A DNA stretch of 64,000 nucleotides. Source: Flavobacterium sp. (GTDB lineage: Bacteria > Bacteroidota > Bacteroidia > Flavobacteriales > Flavobacteriaceae). Of the stretch, positions 24,832 through 34,056 are shown in pieces. Where the stretch lies: the NCBI GenBank assembly GCA_014379405.1, contig JACMLU010000005.1, positions 62,001 to 126,000 of the forward strand, given 5' to 3'. The stretch's first letter is position 1, and each line of letters begins with the position of its first letter. The notes beneath the pieces were generated by a model. The model was given only the letters and a program-made list of their open reading frames with translations, was not told the DNA's origin and did not search any database. The position numbers and the translations under genes were made by a program.

Positions 24832-25740
24832 ATGGAAAATAAAAATAGTTTTGATGCAATAATCGTTGGAGGAAGTTATTCCGGACTTGCGGCAGCTATG
24901 GCTTTAGGCCGCGCTTTGAGAAATGTGCTTGTTATTGACAGCGGAAAACCATGTAATAAACAAACGCCTCATTCCCATAATTTCATTACACAGGATGGAA
25001 AAACACCAAAAGAAATTGCGACTGTAGCAAAAGAACAAGTCCTGAAATATAAAACCGTAAAATTCCATAACGGACACGCAACAACTGGAATCAAGACTAA
25101 CAACGGTTTTGAAATCACAGCCCTATCTGGCGAAGTTTTCACTGCAAAAAAGTTGCTCTTTGCCACAGGAATTAAAGATTTAATACCCAATATTGTTGGC
25201 TTTTCCGAATGCTGGGGAATTTCAATAATTCATTGTCCTTACTGTCACGGTTATGAAGTGAAAAATGAAAAAACGGGGATTTTCGGAAACGGAGAGTATG
25301 GTTTCGAATTTTCTAAATTAATTCACAACTGGACCAAAGAACTAACGCTTTATACCAATGGCAAATCAACTTTGACGGAAGAACAAACCCAAAAATTGAA
25401 AAACCATAACATCGAAATAGTTGAATCTGAAATTGAAAAATTTGAACATAACGATGGTAAAATACAAAATATAGTCTTCAAAGATGGATCTAAAACGACT
25501 GTCAAAGCCATTTATTCCCGTCCCTCATTCGAGCAACATTGCACAATTCCAACAACATTGGGTTGCGAATTAACCGAACATAGGCATATTCAAATTGATG
25601 CATTTCAAAAAACCAGTATTCACGGCATTTACGCCTGTGGAGACAATGTCACTTTTATGCGTTCGGTGGCCAATGCAGTGGCGATGGGAACATTATCTGG
25701 GGCGATGATTAACAGAGAAATCATTGAAGAAGAGTTTTGA
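24832..25740 (+). CDS. Thioredoxin reductase-like FAD/NAD(P) oxidoreductase
   Basis: 302 residues from the ATG at 24832 (MENKNSFDAI), downstream of the operator; the earlier in-frame start at 24796 lies within the -7 box. FAD-binding IIVGGSYSGLAAA (10-22), a CPYC redox pair at 135-138, a second dinucleotide fold (GIFGNGEYGFE), and the FAD-closing motif IYACGDN. The layout is thioredoxin reductase/alkyl hydroperoxide reductase F-like. Control by a divergent Fur-family protein suggests a role in metal or redox stress. Its electron acceptor is unknown. Confidence 0.9.
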   Translation: MENKNSFDAIIVGGSYSGLAAAMALGRALRNVLVIDSGKPCNKQTPHSHNFITQDGKTPKEIATVAKEQVLKYKTVKFHNGHATTGIKTNNGFEITALSGEVFTAKKLLFATGIKDLIPNIVGFSECWGISIIHCPYCHGYEVKNEKTGIFGNGEYGFEFSKLIHNWTKELTLYTNGKSTLTEEQTQKLKNHNIEIVESEIEKFEHNDGKIQNIVFKDGSKTTVKAIYSRPSFEQHCTIPTTLGCELTEHRHIQIDAFQKTSIHGIYACGDNVTFMRSVANAVAMGTLSGAMINREIIEEEF

Positions 25741-25787
25741 AATCATTAATCCATTTTTACACATTAATAGTTTTTGAAAATCTGTTA

Positions 25788-25806
25788 CCCGAGCGATAGC
25801 GAGCAG
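25788..25806. repeat. Copy of the CCCGAGCGATAGCG motif at a duplication junction
   Basis: CCCGAGCGATAGCGAGCAG matches the motif at 5488-5506 with one difference and runs into the 5' edge of the second PH gene copy. Confidence 0.7.
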
Positions 25807-25823
25807 TAAGTCAAGAAAGTTTA

Positions 25824-26147
25824 ATGAAAGATTACAGTAAATTATTAATTGAAGGAGAAGAAATTGAGTTAGGATTTAAACTTATTCGAGATGTGTTTAT
25901 CTTTACTACCAAACGTTTAATTTTGGTTGAAAAACAAGGTTTGACCGCCAGTAAAGTCGAATACAAATCCATTACTTATAAAAGTATTTCCAGATTCAGC
26001 ATCGAGACCGCAGGCACTTTTGACTTGGATGCTGAACTTAAAATTTGGGTTTCCAGCGAAACACAACCTAGCATTAGAAAGCAATTTAACAAATCGGTAA
26101 ATGTGTATGATGTGCATATGGTTTTGGCATCGCACGTTTTGGGTTAA
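25824..26147 (+). CDS. Bacterial PH-domain protein, 5'-truncated second copy
   Basis: 107 residues from an internal ATG (MKDYSKLLIEGEEIELG), identical in sequence to residues 20-126 of the first copy although the DNA differs at a number of synonymous sites. The PH fold is complete; only the N-terminal 19 residues, including the hydrophobic MGFFSALIGNAGAV, are lost. Conservation of the protein despite silent changes suggests that it was or is under selection. No clear promoter is seen immediately upstream. Confidence 0.75.
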   Translation: MKDYSKLLIEGEEIELGFKLIRDVFIFTTKRLILVEKQGLTASKVEYKSITYKSISRFSIETAGTFDLDAELKIWVSSETQPSIRKQFNKSVNVYDVHMVLASHVLG

Positions 26148-26167
26148 TAAACATTTGATTTTAAAAA

Positions 26168-26200
26168 TTATCCGAAGTCTTCTGGCTACGGATTTTTTTT
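26168..26200 (+). terminator. Terminator after the second PH copy
   Basis: ATCCGAAG / CTACGGAT stem with one mismatch and a run of eight T. Diverged duplicate of the one at 24340. Confidence 0.7.
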
Positions 26201-26225
26201 GTTTATAAATCCAAAACTTGTTTGA

Positions 26226-26233
26226 TATCTTTG
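26226..26233 (+). promoter_or_regulatory. -7 box of the MFS gene
   Basis: TATCTTTG, 41 bases before the ATG, fits the consensus. Confidence 0.5.
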
Positions 26234-26274
26234 CTGATTTTCAAACCATTGACAAAGTTTAAAAAAATAAAAAA

Positions 26275-27519
26275 ATGAACCAAAAAACAGCATCGATACC
26301 GTTTACAGCCTATCAAAAATTTGCTGTTTTCATACTTGCCATAACACAATTTACCGTGATTCTCGATTTTATGGTAATGTCACCATTGGGCGATATTCTG
26401 ATGAAATCCCTTGATTTAAAACCCTCAAGTTTTGGCTTGGTCGTTTCGGCTTATGCTTTCAGTGCAGGAATTTCTGGACTTCTCACCGCAGGATTTGCTG
26501 ATAAATTCGATCGAAAAAAACTCTTGTTATTTTTTTACATTGGTTTCATCGGCGGAACTATTCTCTGCGGAATAGTTACCTCCTATCCTTTACTACTGGC
26601 AGCCCGAATCGTTACTGGATTATTTGGTGGTGTAATTGGTTCCATATCTATGGCCATTGTTGCCGATTTATTTACGATACAACAACGCGGCAGGGTTATG
26701 GGATTTGTCCAAATGGGATTTGGAGCCAGCCAGATTTTAGGAATTCCGATTGGGTTGTATCTTGCCAATGCCTGGGGGTGGCACGCTCCTTTTTTGTGGG
26801 TAGCGGGAATGGCCGGAATTGTGGCTATTGCGATTGCCATAAAACTAAAACCAATCACGAAACATTTAGAAATTCAACAGGATAAATCCGCTTTTCTACA
26901 CTTAATACACACCATTGCCAAAAAAGACTACCGAATCGGATTTACTGCTACTGCTTTACTCTCCATTGGAGGTTTTATGATGATGCCTTTTGGTAGCGCT
27001 TTCGCCATCAATAATTTAAAGATTACCGAACATCAATTGCCCATGATGTTTATGGTAGCAGGTTTATCTACATTGATAATTATGCCCTTAATTGGGAAAT
27101 TAAGCGACAAAATAGACAAATACAAAATATTCGCTTTTGCCTCTTTATGGACAATGATAATGGTTGCCATTTACACAAATCTTGGTGTAACCCCTTTTTA
27201 TTTAGTCCTTGTTTTTAACGTCCTAATGATGGCAGGAATTATGAGTAGAATGGTGCCGTCAACGGCCTTGGTTACTTCTATACCCGATATGCAGGACAGA
27301 GATGCTTTTATGAGTATTAATTCCTCATTACAACAAATAGCGGGCGGTATTGCAGCAGCTTTTGCCGGTACAATCGTTGTACAAAAAGACAAAATGAGTC
27401 CATTGGAACATTACGACACCTTGGGAATTATAATCTGTGTCGTATTAGTTCTATCAATAATCCTTATGTATCGCGTGGATAAATTAGTAAAAAGGAAAGC
27501 AAAAGAAAAAATAGTTTAA
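26275..27519 (+). CDS. MFS transporter, drug/metabolite exporter type
   Basis: 414 residues with about 12 membrane segments. MFS motif A is present after TM2 (GFADKFDRKKLL) and a TM4/TM5 stretch (LLAARIVTGLFGGVIG; VMGFVQMGFGASQILGIPIG) fits the DHA1 group of drug and sugar exporters (chloramphenicol/arabinose-efflux-like). TM1 with the ITQFTVILDFMVMSPLG signature supports this. It has its own promoter and no regulator beside it. The substrate is unknown. Confidence 0.88.
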   Translation: MNQKTASIPFTAYQKFAVFILAITQFTVILDFMVMSPLGDILMKSLDLKPSSFGLVVSAYAFSAGISGLLTAGFADKFDRKKLLLFFYIGFIGGTILCGIVTSYPLLLAARIVTGLFGGVIGSISMAIVADLFTIQQRGRVMGFVQMGFGASQILGIPIGLYLANAWGWHAPFLWVAGMAGIVAIAIAIKLKPITKHLEIQQDKSAFLHLIHTIAKKDYRIGFTATALLSIGGFMMMPFGSAFAINNLKITEHQLPMMFMVAGLSTLIIMPLIGKLSDKIDKYKIFAFASLWTMIMVAIYTNLGVTPFYLVLVFNVLMMAGIMSRMVPSTALVTSIPDMQDRDAFMSINSSLQQIAGGIAAAFAGTIVVQKDKMSPLEHYDTLGIIICVVLVLSIILMYRVDKLVKRKAKEKIV

Positions 27520-27655
27520 ATCCATCATTATTAAAAATCAAACAAAAACCAGATTAGCATAAATAAATCACATCAAATCATTTCGAAATCAAAAAACAGT
27601 TAAAGAATCTACAAACATTTAACTATTATTCTTATTCAATTTTTTATTAAATCAA

Positions 27656-27663
27656 TACATTTG
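27656..27663 (+). promoter_or_regulatory. -7 box of the GMP reductase gene
   Basis: TACATTTG, 25 bases before the ATG. Confidence 0.5.
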
Positions 27664-27687
27664 TTAGACAATTTATTATTTAAAATT

Positions 27688-28728
27688 ATGAGAATTGAAA
27701 CCGAACTCAAATTAGGATTTAAAGATGTAATGATTAGACCCAAACGTTCTACTTTAAAGAGCAGATCCGAGGTTTCATTGCTTAGGGATTTTAAGTTTTT
27801 ACATAGTTCCGTTAGCTGGTCGGGTGTTCCCATTATGGGAGCTAATATGGATACGGTGGGAACTTTTGAAATGGCGTTGGCATTGGCTAAAGAAAATCTT
27901 TTTACAGCTATCCATAAACATTATTCGGTGGATCAATGGACTTATTTTATGAGTAATGCGCCAGAATTTATTGAAGATTATATTGCTGTGAGTTCTGGAA
28001 CAGGAAAAAATGATTTCAAAAAAATGGGCGAAATATTTGAACAAAATCCACAACTGAAATTTATTTGCATTGATGTTGCCAATGGTTATTCTGAACATTT
28101 TGTAAATTTTCTAAAACAAGCCCGAAAACAATATCCCGATAAAGTCATTATTGCCGGAAATGTGGTTACCGGAGAAATGGTGGAAGAATTATTGTTGGCT
28201 GGTGCCGATATTGTGAAAGTGGGAATTGGTCCAGGATCGGTATGTACAACAAGAGTAAAAACGGGTGTTGGTTATCCTCAACTTTCTGCCATTATCGAAT
28301 GTGCCGATGCCGCCCATGGTTTGGGAGGCCACATTATCAGCGATGGTGGATGTGTTACTCCAGGCGATGTGGCAAAAGCTTTTGGTGCTGGTGCCGATTT
28401 TGTAATGCTTGGCGGAATGCTTGCCGGACATACTGAAAGCGGTGGTGAATTGATTGAAATTGAAGGCGAAAAATATAAAAAATTCTACGGAATGAGCTCT
28501 GAAACGGCGATGAACAAACACGTTGGCGGTGTCGCCGAATATAGAGCCAGCGAAGGAAAAACAGTTCAGGTTCCTTTCAAGGGAGATGTTATTGTATCGT
28601 TGAAAGATATTCTCGGAGGAATCAGAAGCACTTGCACTTATGTAGGCGCTTCCAAATTAAAAGAACTCACCAAGAGAACTACCTTTATTCGAGTTTTGGA
28701 ACAAGAAAATGTGATTTTCAATAAGTAG
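27688..28728 (+). CDS. guaC: GMP reductase
   Basis: 346 residues from the ATG at 27688 ([14 protein letters not shown]); an upstream in-frame TTG lies inside the promoter. The enzyme reduces GMP to IMP with NADPH, returning guanine nucleotides to the common purine precursor. The catalytic cysteine loop [17 protein letters not shown], the phosphate-binding [31 protein letters not shown], and the lack of CBS domains separate it from IMP dehydrogenase. Its length equals that of the E. coli and human enzymes. Confidence 0.95.
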   Translation: MRIETELKLGFKDVMIRPKRSTLKSRSEVSLLRDFKFLHSSVSWSGVPIMGANMDTVGTFEMALALAKENLFTAIHKHYSVDQWTYFMSNAPEFIEDYIAVSSGTGKNDFKKMGEIFEQNPQLKFICIDVANGYSEHFVNFLKQARKQYPDKVIIAGNVVTGEMVEELLLAGADIVKVGIGPGSVCTTRVKTGVGYPQLSAIIECADAAHGLGGHIISDGGCVTPGDVAKAFGAGADFVMLGGMLAGHTESGGELIEIEGEKYKKFYGMSSETAMNKHVGGVAEYRASEGKTVQVPFKGDVIVSLKDILGGIRSTCTYVGASKLKELTKRTTFIRVLEQENVIFNK

Positions 28729-28740
28729 GAAGTATAAAAA

Positions 28741-28775
28741 TATACCTGACAGGTTTTAAAAACCTGTCAGGTATA
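28741..28775. terminator. Bidirectional terminator between guaC and the cupin gene
   Basis: TATACCTGACAGGTTT (28741-28756) is perfectly inverted at 28760-28775, with T-rich sequence beyond. Confidence 0.85.
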
Positions 28776-28781
28776 TTGTAT

Positions 28782-29228
28782 TTATTTTTTGTCGTATTTT
28801 TTCATCACCAGATACTTCAATTCGGTATCTCCCGCATTACTGATTCCGTGCTCCATATTGGAATGGCAATAAAAACTGGTATAGGCTTCAGCAGTTACAG
28901 TTTTTCCCTCCAAATAAAAGGTAGCAGTCCCTTCTAAAATAAAGAAGAATTCCTCCTCAATGTGTCTATGCGGCGGATGAGTTGATAAATGAGGCCCAAC
29001 CACACTCATTTTAAGTGTATTTCCATCAATAAAATTCTGGTCAATAAACCAATATTGATATCCCACTTTGGTTTTTACAGATTTGTCTAACTCAAAGTGA
29101 TTGACACAATTTTCAATTGTAAACTTTTTATCTGTTGATTTCTCTTCTTTTTTTGACTCTTGCGACATTGCCGCTTGTTGAGCCATTAGAACAACAAGTA
29201 CAACTTTAATGATTTTTGCTATTTTCAT
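28782..29228 (-). CDS. Secreted cupin-domain protein
   Basis: 148 residues. Signal peptide at about 1-22 (ends AAMSQ). A single cupin barrel carries motif 1 HPPHRHIEEEFFFILEG and motif 2 HSNMEHGISN, giving the usual His/His/Glu/His metal site. It is the last gene of the - strand uronate cluster, 153 bases after the transporter gene, and may belong to the same transcript or its own. A periplasmic sugar- or uronate-binding/isomerising role is possible but unproven. Confidence 0.82.
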   Translation of the reverse strand: MKIAKIIKVVLVVLMAQQAAMSQESKKEEKSTDKKFTIENCVNHFELDKSVKTKVGYQYWFIDQNFIDGNTLKMSVVGPHLSTHPPHRHIEEEFFFILEGTATFYLEGKTVTAEAYTSFYCHSNMEHGISNAGDTELKYLVMKKYDKK

Positions 29229-29325
29229 ATTGATAATTATTTTAGAATGACCTAAAAAATTAGGATTGGTTACTTCAAATTTAATTCTTTTTTATTGAAA
29301 AAATTACTGCACACCTTTTCAAAAA

Positions 29326-29357
29326 AAATAACCCCGAAGTAAACTTCAGGGTTATTT
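29326..29357 (-). terminator. Terminator after the hexuronate transporter
   Basis: AAATAACCC / GGGTTATTT stem with inner GAAG/CTTC and T-rich flank on the minus strand. It would separate the cupin gene from the uronate operon. Confidence 0.75.
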
Positions 29358-29381
29358 AAAATTTTATTTTATTGCTGTGAC

Positions 29382-30827
29382 CTACAAATCCTTAATTGGA
29401 GCATATTTAGGCACTAATGATTTCATTACTGTCCAGCCTATCAAATAACAAACTGCACAGATAGAGAAAATGATAAAGTATCCAGCTTCAATTCCTTTGA
29501 ATCCCATAAAAACCATTTCAGTTTCTTTTGTATAATCAAACAATACTCCAGAACCTTTGTTGATTAATGTAGAACCTAAACCTCCTGCCAAACCTCCAAT
29601 ACCCGTGATGGTAGCAATTGCTTTCTTAGGGAACATGTCTCCAACTGTAGTAAAGATATTAGCAGACCAAGCTTGGTGAGCTGCACCAGAAATACCAATT
29701 ATAATTACCGGCAACCAGTAGCTAATATGTCCCAAAGGTTGTGCAATTAATGCCAATAATGGGAAAAACGCAAAAATCAACATCGCTCTCATTCTACCTT
29801 CGTAAGGATTCATTCCTTTCTTTTCAACAAAATAAGTTGGCAACCAACCTCCAATTATAGAAAGTAAAGTAATTAAATACAAGATAAATAAAGGGAAAGC
29901 TGCTTCAGTAGAATCCATATCGTAAACCGAGCTCAAATAAGCTGGAGTCCAGAACAAGAAAAACCACCAAACACCATCGGTCATGAACTTGCCAAAAGCA
30001 AAAGCCCATGTTTGTTTGTATCTAAAGCAATCTTTGAAAGTCACTTTGGTAGTTGTTTCAGGCACATAACCCACTAATTTACTGTCGGCCACATCATCTT
30101 GTTGGATGTATTCCAATTCAGCGGCATTAACTCTTGGGTGTCTTTCTGGTTTATCATACATAAAAACCCAAAATCCCATCCAAATAAAACCTAAAGCACC
30201 AATAATGATAAATGCCATTTCCCAACCAAAAGCTTTGGCAATAAACGGAATTGTAATTGGCGCAGCCAATGCTCCTACTGTAGCACCTGCATTAAAAATA
30301 CTCGTAGAAAATGCTCTATCTTTTTTAGGAAAATATTCAGCTGTTGTTTTAATAGCTGCAGGAAAGTTTCCTGCCTCTCCAACTGCCAAAACAAAACGAG
30401 CAAAAATAAACAAGGTAACACTCACATTAAGAACCAATGCTGTATCATTTACCGTACTAATAGCATCTTTAGCTCCTTCAAAACCAACAAACCAATTTCC
30501 AGTGATTATTCCTGATGTTGCGATTCCTGCAAAAGCATGTAAACAAGCTCCGACAGACCATACTCCAATAGCCCAAAGAAATCCTTTTTTGGTATCCATA
30601 AAATCAACAAATTTCCCTGCAAACAATAAAGAAACTGCGTAAAAAATAGAGAATAAAGCTGTAATATTTCCGTAGTCATTATTGGTCCAGTGGAATTCTG
30701 GTGCTATGAAATCGTTCCATGTCAAAGAAAGTACTTGTCTATCTAAGTAATTGATGGTGGTTGCAAAAAAGAGTAAACCGCAAATTGACCAGCGGTAATT
30801 CCCTATTGATTGTTTTGTTTTGCTCAT
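29382..30827 (-). CDS. MFS transporter, hexuronate (ExuT-like) type
   Basis: 481 residues, 12 membrane segments, with the ACS/ExuT family start INYLDRQVLSLTWNDF and FVLAVGEAGNFPAAIKTTAEYFPKKDRA in TM4-5. Members import glucuronate, galacturonate or related acids with protons. It is downstream of uxuA and the aldolase in one direction, so it should supply the uronic acid that this pathway degrades. It has a longer loop after TM3 than E. coli ExuT. The exact substrate is inferred from context. Confidence 0.88.
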   Translation of the reverse strand: MSKTKQSIGNYRWSICGLLFFATTINYLDRQVLSLTWNDFIAPEFHWTNNDYGNITALFSIFYAVSLLFAGKFVDFMDTKKGFLWAIGVWSVGACLHAFAGIATSGIITGNWFVGFEGAKDAISTVNDTALVLNVSVTLFIFARFVLAVGEAGNFPAAIKTTAEYFPKKDRAFSTSIFNAGATVGALAAPITIPFIAKAFGWEMAFIIIGALGFIWMGFWVFMYDKPERHPRVNAAELEYIQQDDVADSKLVGYVPETTTKVTFKDCFRYKQTWAFAFGKFMTDGVWWFFLFWTPAYLSSVYDMDSTEAAFPLFILYLITLLSIIGGWLPTYFVEKKGMNPYEGRMRAMLIFAFFPLLALIAQPLGHISYWLPVIIIGISGAAHQAWSANIFTTVGDMFPKKAIATITGIGGLAGGLGSTLINKGSGVLFDYTKETEMVFMGFKGIEAGYFIIFSICAVCYLIGWTVMKSLVPKYAPIKDL

Positions 30828-30875
30828 TATGGTTTTTTTTTAATTGGTTAGAGAAAAGGATTTCCTTTGCCTAAA

Positions 30876-32063
30876 TTATTGTGTTATGTTAATTTTTTTT
30901 GAACTAAAAAGACTCTTTTTAATTCCCATTTCCAATCCACGTAATTCGGCTAAACCTCTTAAACGGCCTATTCCCGAATATCCTGGATTTGTTTTTTTAT
31001 TCAAGTCATCCAGCATTTGATGTCCATGATCTGGTCGCATTGGCAGATTACTGTTGTTTTTCTGTTCAGTGGCAACAATGGATTTCACCACTTCATACAT
31101 ATCTACGTCACCCTCTAAATGGTTGGCTTCGTAGAAATTGCCTTCGACATCGCGTTGGGTACTTCTTAAATGAATAAAATTCATTTTATCACCGTGGCGA
31201 TTTACAATTCCTGGCAAATCATTTTCGGCAATCACTCCATAAGAACCCGTACACATTGTAAATCCGTTGGATGGCGAATCGATAGCATTCAGCAACTGAA
31301 TTAAATCAGCTTCTGTACTCACCACTCTCGGCAATCCCAAAATTGGATAAGGAGGATCATCAGGATGAATCGCCATTTTTACACCTACACTTTCGGCTAC
31401 TGGTATAATTTCACGCAAGAAATAATATAAATTTTCTTTTAATCTATCGGCATCAATACCGTCATACCCTTGCAATACTTTCAAGAAATCTTCAACTGAA
31501 TAGGATTCTTCTGCTCCTGGCAAACCTGCAATAATGTTTTGTTGCAATTTTACTTTATCGGCATCGGTCAACCTTTCAAAAGTCACTTTCGCTTTCGCTT
31601 TTTGATCTTCTGTATAAGTGTTTTCAGCTCCCGGGCGTTTTAGAATAAACAATTCAAAAGCGGCAAATTCGTTGATGTCAAAACGCAAGGCTTTAGAACC
31701 GTCAGGCATTTCATAAGACAAATCGGTTCTAGACCAATCCAAAACAGGCATAAAATTATAGCAAACCGTATAAATACCAGCCGTAGCCAAGTTTTTGATA
31801 CTTTGTTTGTAGTTTTCTATATATTTCAAATAATCGCCCGATTGTTTTTTGATGTCCTCGTGAACTGGAATACTTTCGACAACCGAAAAAGTCAATCCAG
31901 CCGCTTCCACTTCCGCTTTTCGCTTCAAGATTTCATCCACTTCCCACACTTGTCCATTTTTAATATGGTGCAAGGCAGTTACAATTCCAGTTGCACCAGC
32001 TTGTCTAGCGTCAGATAATTTTACAGGATCATTGGGTCCGTACCATCTCCAAGTTTGTTCCAT
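30876..32063 (-). CDS. uxuA: Mannonate dehydratase
   Basis: 395 residues, the usual UxuA length. It converts D-mannonate to 2-keto-3-deoxygluconate (KDG). The start [21 protein letters not shown] is the family signature; later motifs are [34 protein letters not shown] and MRPDHGHQM, which hold the metal ligands and catalytic residues. It lies between the transporter and the SDR gene in the uronate operon. Confidence 0.95.
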   Translation of the reverse strand: MEQTWRWYGPNDPVKLSDARQAGATGIVTALHHIKNGQVWEVDEILKRKAEVEAAGLTFSVVESIPVHEDIKKQSGDYLKYIENYKQSIKNLATAGIYTVCYNFMPVLDWSRTDLSYEMPDGSKALRFDINEFAAFELFILKRPGAENTYTEDQKAKAKVTFERLTDADKVKLQQNIIAGLPGAEESYSVEDFLKVLQGYDGIDADRLKENLYYFLREIIPVAESVGVKMAIHPDDPPYPILGLPRVVSTEADLIQLLNAIDSPSNGFTMCTGSYGVIAENDLPGIVNRHGDKMNFIHLRSTQRDVEGNFYEANHLEGDVDMYEVVKSIVATEQKNNSNLPMRPDHGHQMLDDLNKKTNPGYSGIGRLRGLAELRGLEMGIKKSLFSSKKINITQ

Positions 32064-32099
32064 AACTTTATGTTTATAATATTTTTAAGTACTATTTTT

Positions 32100-32927
32100 T
32101 TAAACTCCGCTAAACGCACTAAAACCGCCATCGATAGGAATAACGACACCCGTCACAAAAGAGGATGCGTCATCGCATAAATAAAGTGTGGTGCTGATTA
32201 AATCTTCAGGTTCTCCGAATCTTCCCATAGGTGTTTGACCAATGATGGTATTTCCTCTTGGTGTCAATTCGCCGTTTTCCGTTGTTAATAAAGCACGGTT
32301 TTGATCCGTCAAGAAAAATCCAGGAGCCAAGGCGTTCACACGAATTCCCACTTTTGAAAAATGGACAGCCAACCATTGCGTAAAATTGGATACAGCCGCT
32401 TTTGCGCCGCTGTATGCCGGTATTTTTGTCAAAGGTGTAAAGGCATTCATCGAAGAAATATTCAAAATGCTACAACCTTTTTTGCCAATCATGTCTTTTG
32501 AAAAAACTTGCGTTGGCAATAAAGTTCCAATAAAGTTTAAATTGAAAACGAACTTTATCCCTTCAGCATCCAAATCAAAAAAAGTTTTGAAACCTTCGGT
32601 TGAATTCAGCAAGTCTTCTTCCAAAAAAAATGGATTAGAAGTGGTTCCCAATGGATGGTTTCCTCCAGCGCCGTTCACCAAAATATCGCAGCTTCCCAAT
32701 TTTTCATTGACTTCTTTCTTGGCGGCTTCTAATGATTCCTTCTCCAAAACATTGGCGGCAACGCCAATTGCTTTTCCTCCGGCTGCATTAATTTCGTTGG
32801 CAATTTGATCTGCCGCTTCTTTCTTTAAGTCCAAAACTGCTATTTGATACCCTTGTTTAGCCAATGCTTTGGCCAATGTACCACACAAAACTCCTCCTGC
32901 TCCTGTTATAACTACTGTTTTCATCAA
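32100..32927 (-). CDS. SDR oxidoreductase, probable D-mannonate (fructuronate) reductase
   Basis: 275 residues, classical SDR. Rossmann motif TGAGGVLCGTLAKAL near 8-22, NGAGG at ~90, and the catalytic YSGAKAA (Tyr-x3-Lys) at about 175. The large insertion around SNPFFLEEDLLNSTEGF is typical of SDRs found in uronate clusters. Canonical UxuB is absent here, so by position this enzyme probably reduces fructuronate to mannonate. It is 1 base apart from the KDPG aldolase gene, so the two are co-transcribed. Confidence 0.85.
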   Translation of the reverse strand: MMKTVVITGAGGVLCGTLAKALAKQGYQIAVLDLKKEAADQIANEINAAGGKAIGVAANVLEKESLEAAKKEVNEKLGSCDILVNGAGGNHPLGTTSNPFFLEEDLLNSTEGFKTFFDLDAEGIKFVFNLNFIGTLLPTQVFSKDMIGKKGCSILNISSMNAFTPLTKIPAYSGAKAAVSNFTQWLAVHFSKVGIRVNALAPGFFLTDQNRALLTTENGELTPRGNTIIGQTPMGRFGEPEDLISTTLYLCDDASSFVTGVVIPIDGGFSAFSGV

Positions 32928-32928
32928 T

Positions 32929-33591
32929 CTATTTCTTAATAGTATGAATCAAAGCCAAAACTTTTTTAGTTTCAGATTCAATAGTTGCATAATCTTTATC
33001 AGCCATTAATTGTTTGCTGATTAATTTACTTCCCATTCCAACTGCAGAAACTCCAGCTTTGAACCAACCTCCGATGTTTTCGGCTGTTGTGTCCACACCA
33101 CCAGTTGGCATAAATCTCAAGTTTGGAAAAATATCTTTGATTCCACTCAAGAAATCAGGTCCTAGCATATTTCCAGGAAACAATTTGATGAATTTTACTC
33201 CTGCATTTTCAGCAGCAATAATTTCTGTAGGTGTCATACAACCAGGGCTGTATAAAATTTCTTTGCTTTTCAAGAAAGTAGCTACTTCAGGTACAAAACC
33301 AGGACTGATGAAAAAATCAGCTCCTACAGCCAAATACTCTTGCGCTTGATGAAGATTTTTGATGGTTCCAATACCCAACAATAAATCAGGCATTTCAGCA
33401 TTTCTTACTTCGACCATTTTTGTGAAGTTGCTTAAAGCAGTTTCTCCACGGCTTGTGTATTCAACCGCTTTGATTCCAGCTCTGTAAATCGCTCTTAATA
33501 CGTCTATTGTTACGGTTTCGTCTGCATTAAAGTACAAAGGAAGCATTCCTTGTTGTACAATTGCATCAGTTACATTTTGAATTTTACTCAT
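32929..33591 (-). CDS. eda: KDPG / 4-hydroxy-2-oxoglutarate aldolase
   Basis: 220 residues. It splits 2-keto-3-deoxy-6-phosphogluconate into pyruvate and glyceraldehyde 3-phosphate, the last step of uronate breakdown. The Schiff-base lysine is in FIKLFPGN, the conserved Glu in AVEYTSRGE, and the phosphate loop in MPTGGVDTT. The downstream stop and next start are adjacent, fitting one operon with the kinases upstream. Confidence 0.93.
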   Translation of the reverse strand: MSKIQNVTDAIVQQGMLPLYFNADETVTIDVLRAIYRAGIKAVEYTSRGETALSNFTKMVEVRNAEMPDLLLGIGTIKNLHQAQEYLAVGADFFISPGFVPEVATFLKSKEILYSPGCMTPTEIIAAENAGVKFIKLFPGNMLGPDFLSGIKDIFPNLRFMPTGGVDTTAENIGGWFKAGVSAVGMGSKLISKQLMADKDYATIESETKKVLALIHTIKK

Positions 33592-33596
33592 TTTTT

Positions 33597-34046
33597 TTAG
33601 ATTTTAACTTTAAATACCAATTTTTTGATTTCTCCTTCTCCAATCATTGGAGCATGAACATCCTCTGGATAAAATATTCCAAATTGTCCATCTGTTAACT
33701 GAAAATACATGTCGGGAGTATCATTAAAAAAACGTACATCCTTTTCTGGATTATAATCTCCATTTGGGGTTACACATTTTTCTCTTGGTTTCCAAGCTAT
33801 AGTTTCCAATCCTTTTACACAAACTTGAATGTCGATATTTTGGTCGTGGCATTCAAATTTTGCCAAACTAACTTCGGCTGTTTTTCCGTTTGCAGTGCTT
33901 ACAATAACTTTCAGGCCGTCTTCAATTTGAATAACTCCGTTTTCTAGACTTGCAACATCATTTTGATTTATAAAATCAAATGCTTTTGCAAACAAAGGGT
34001 TCAAGCCAGTGTATTTTGATGCGTTATTTAGTGTATCTATTATCAT
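33597..34046 (-). CDS. YhcH/YjgK/YiaL family protein
   Basis: 149 residues. A single beta-sandwich cupin-like domain with the family marks FECHDQNIDIQVCVKG, DTPDMYFQLTDGQFGIFYPEDVHAP and a C-terminal KKLVFKV. Members occur in sugar-acid clusters (for example sialic acid) and are thought to act on or bind sugar epimers or anomers. Only five bases separate it from the aldolase gene. Its exact reaction is not established. Confidence 0.88.
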   Translation of the reverse strand: MIIDTLNNASKYTGLNPLFAKAFDFINQNDVASLENGVIQIEDGLKVIVSTANGKTAEVSLAKFECHDQNIDIQVCVKGLETIAWKPREKCVTPNGDYNPEKDVRFFNDTPDMYFQLTDGQFGIFYPEDVHAPMIGEGEIKKLVFKVKI

Positions 34047-34056
34047 AGTTCCTTAA

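Larger units (their letters stand above)
25801..26200 (+). repeat. Duplicated PH-domain segment (second copy)
   Basis: Bases 25801-26200 repeat 23973-24369, from GAGCAGTAAG through the gene and its terminator, with scattered, mostly synonymous differences. The first ~11 codons of the original gene are missing. Confidence 0.9.
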
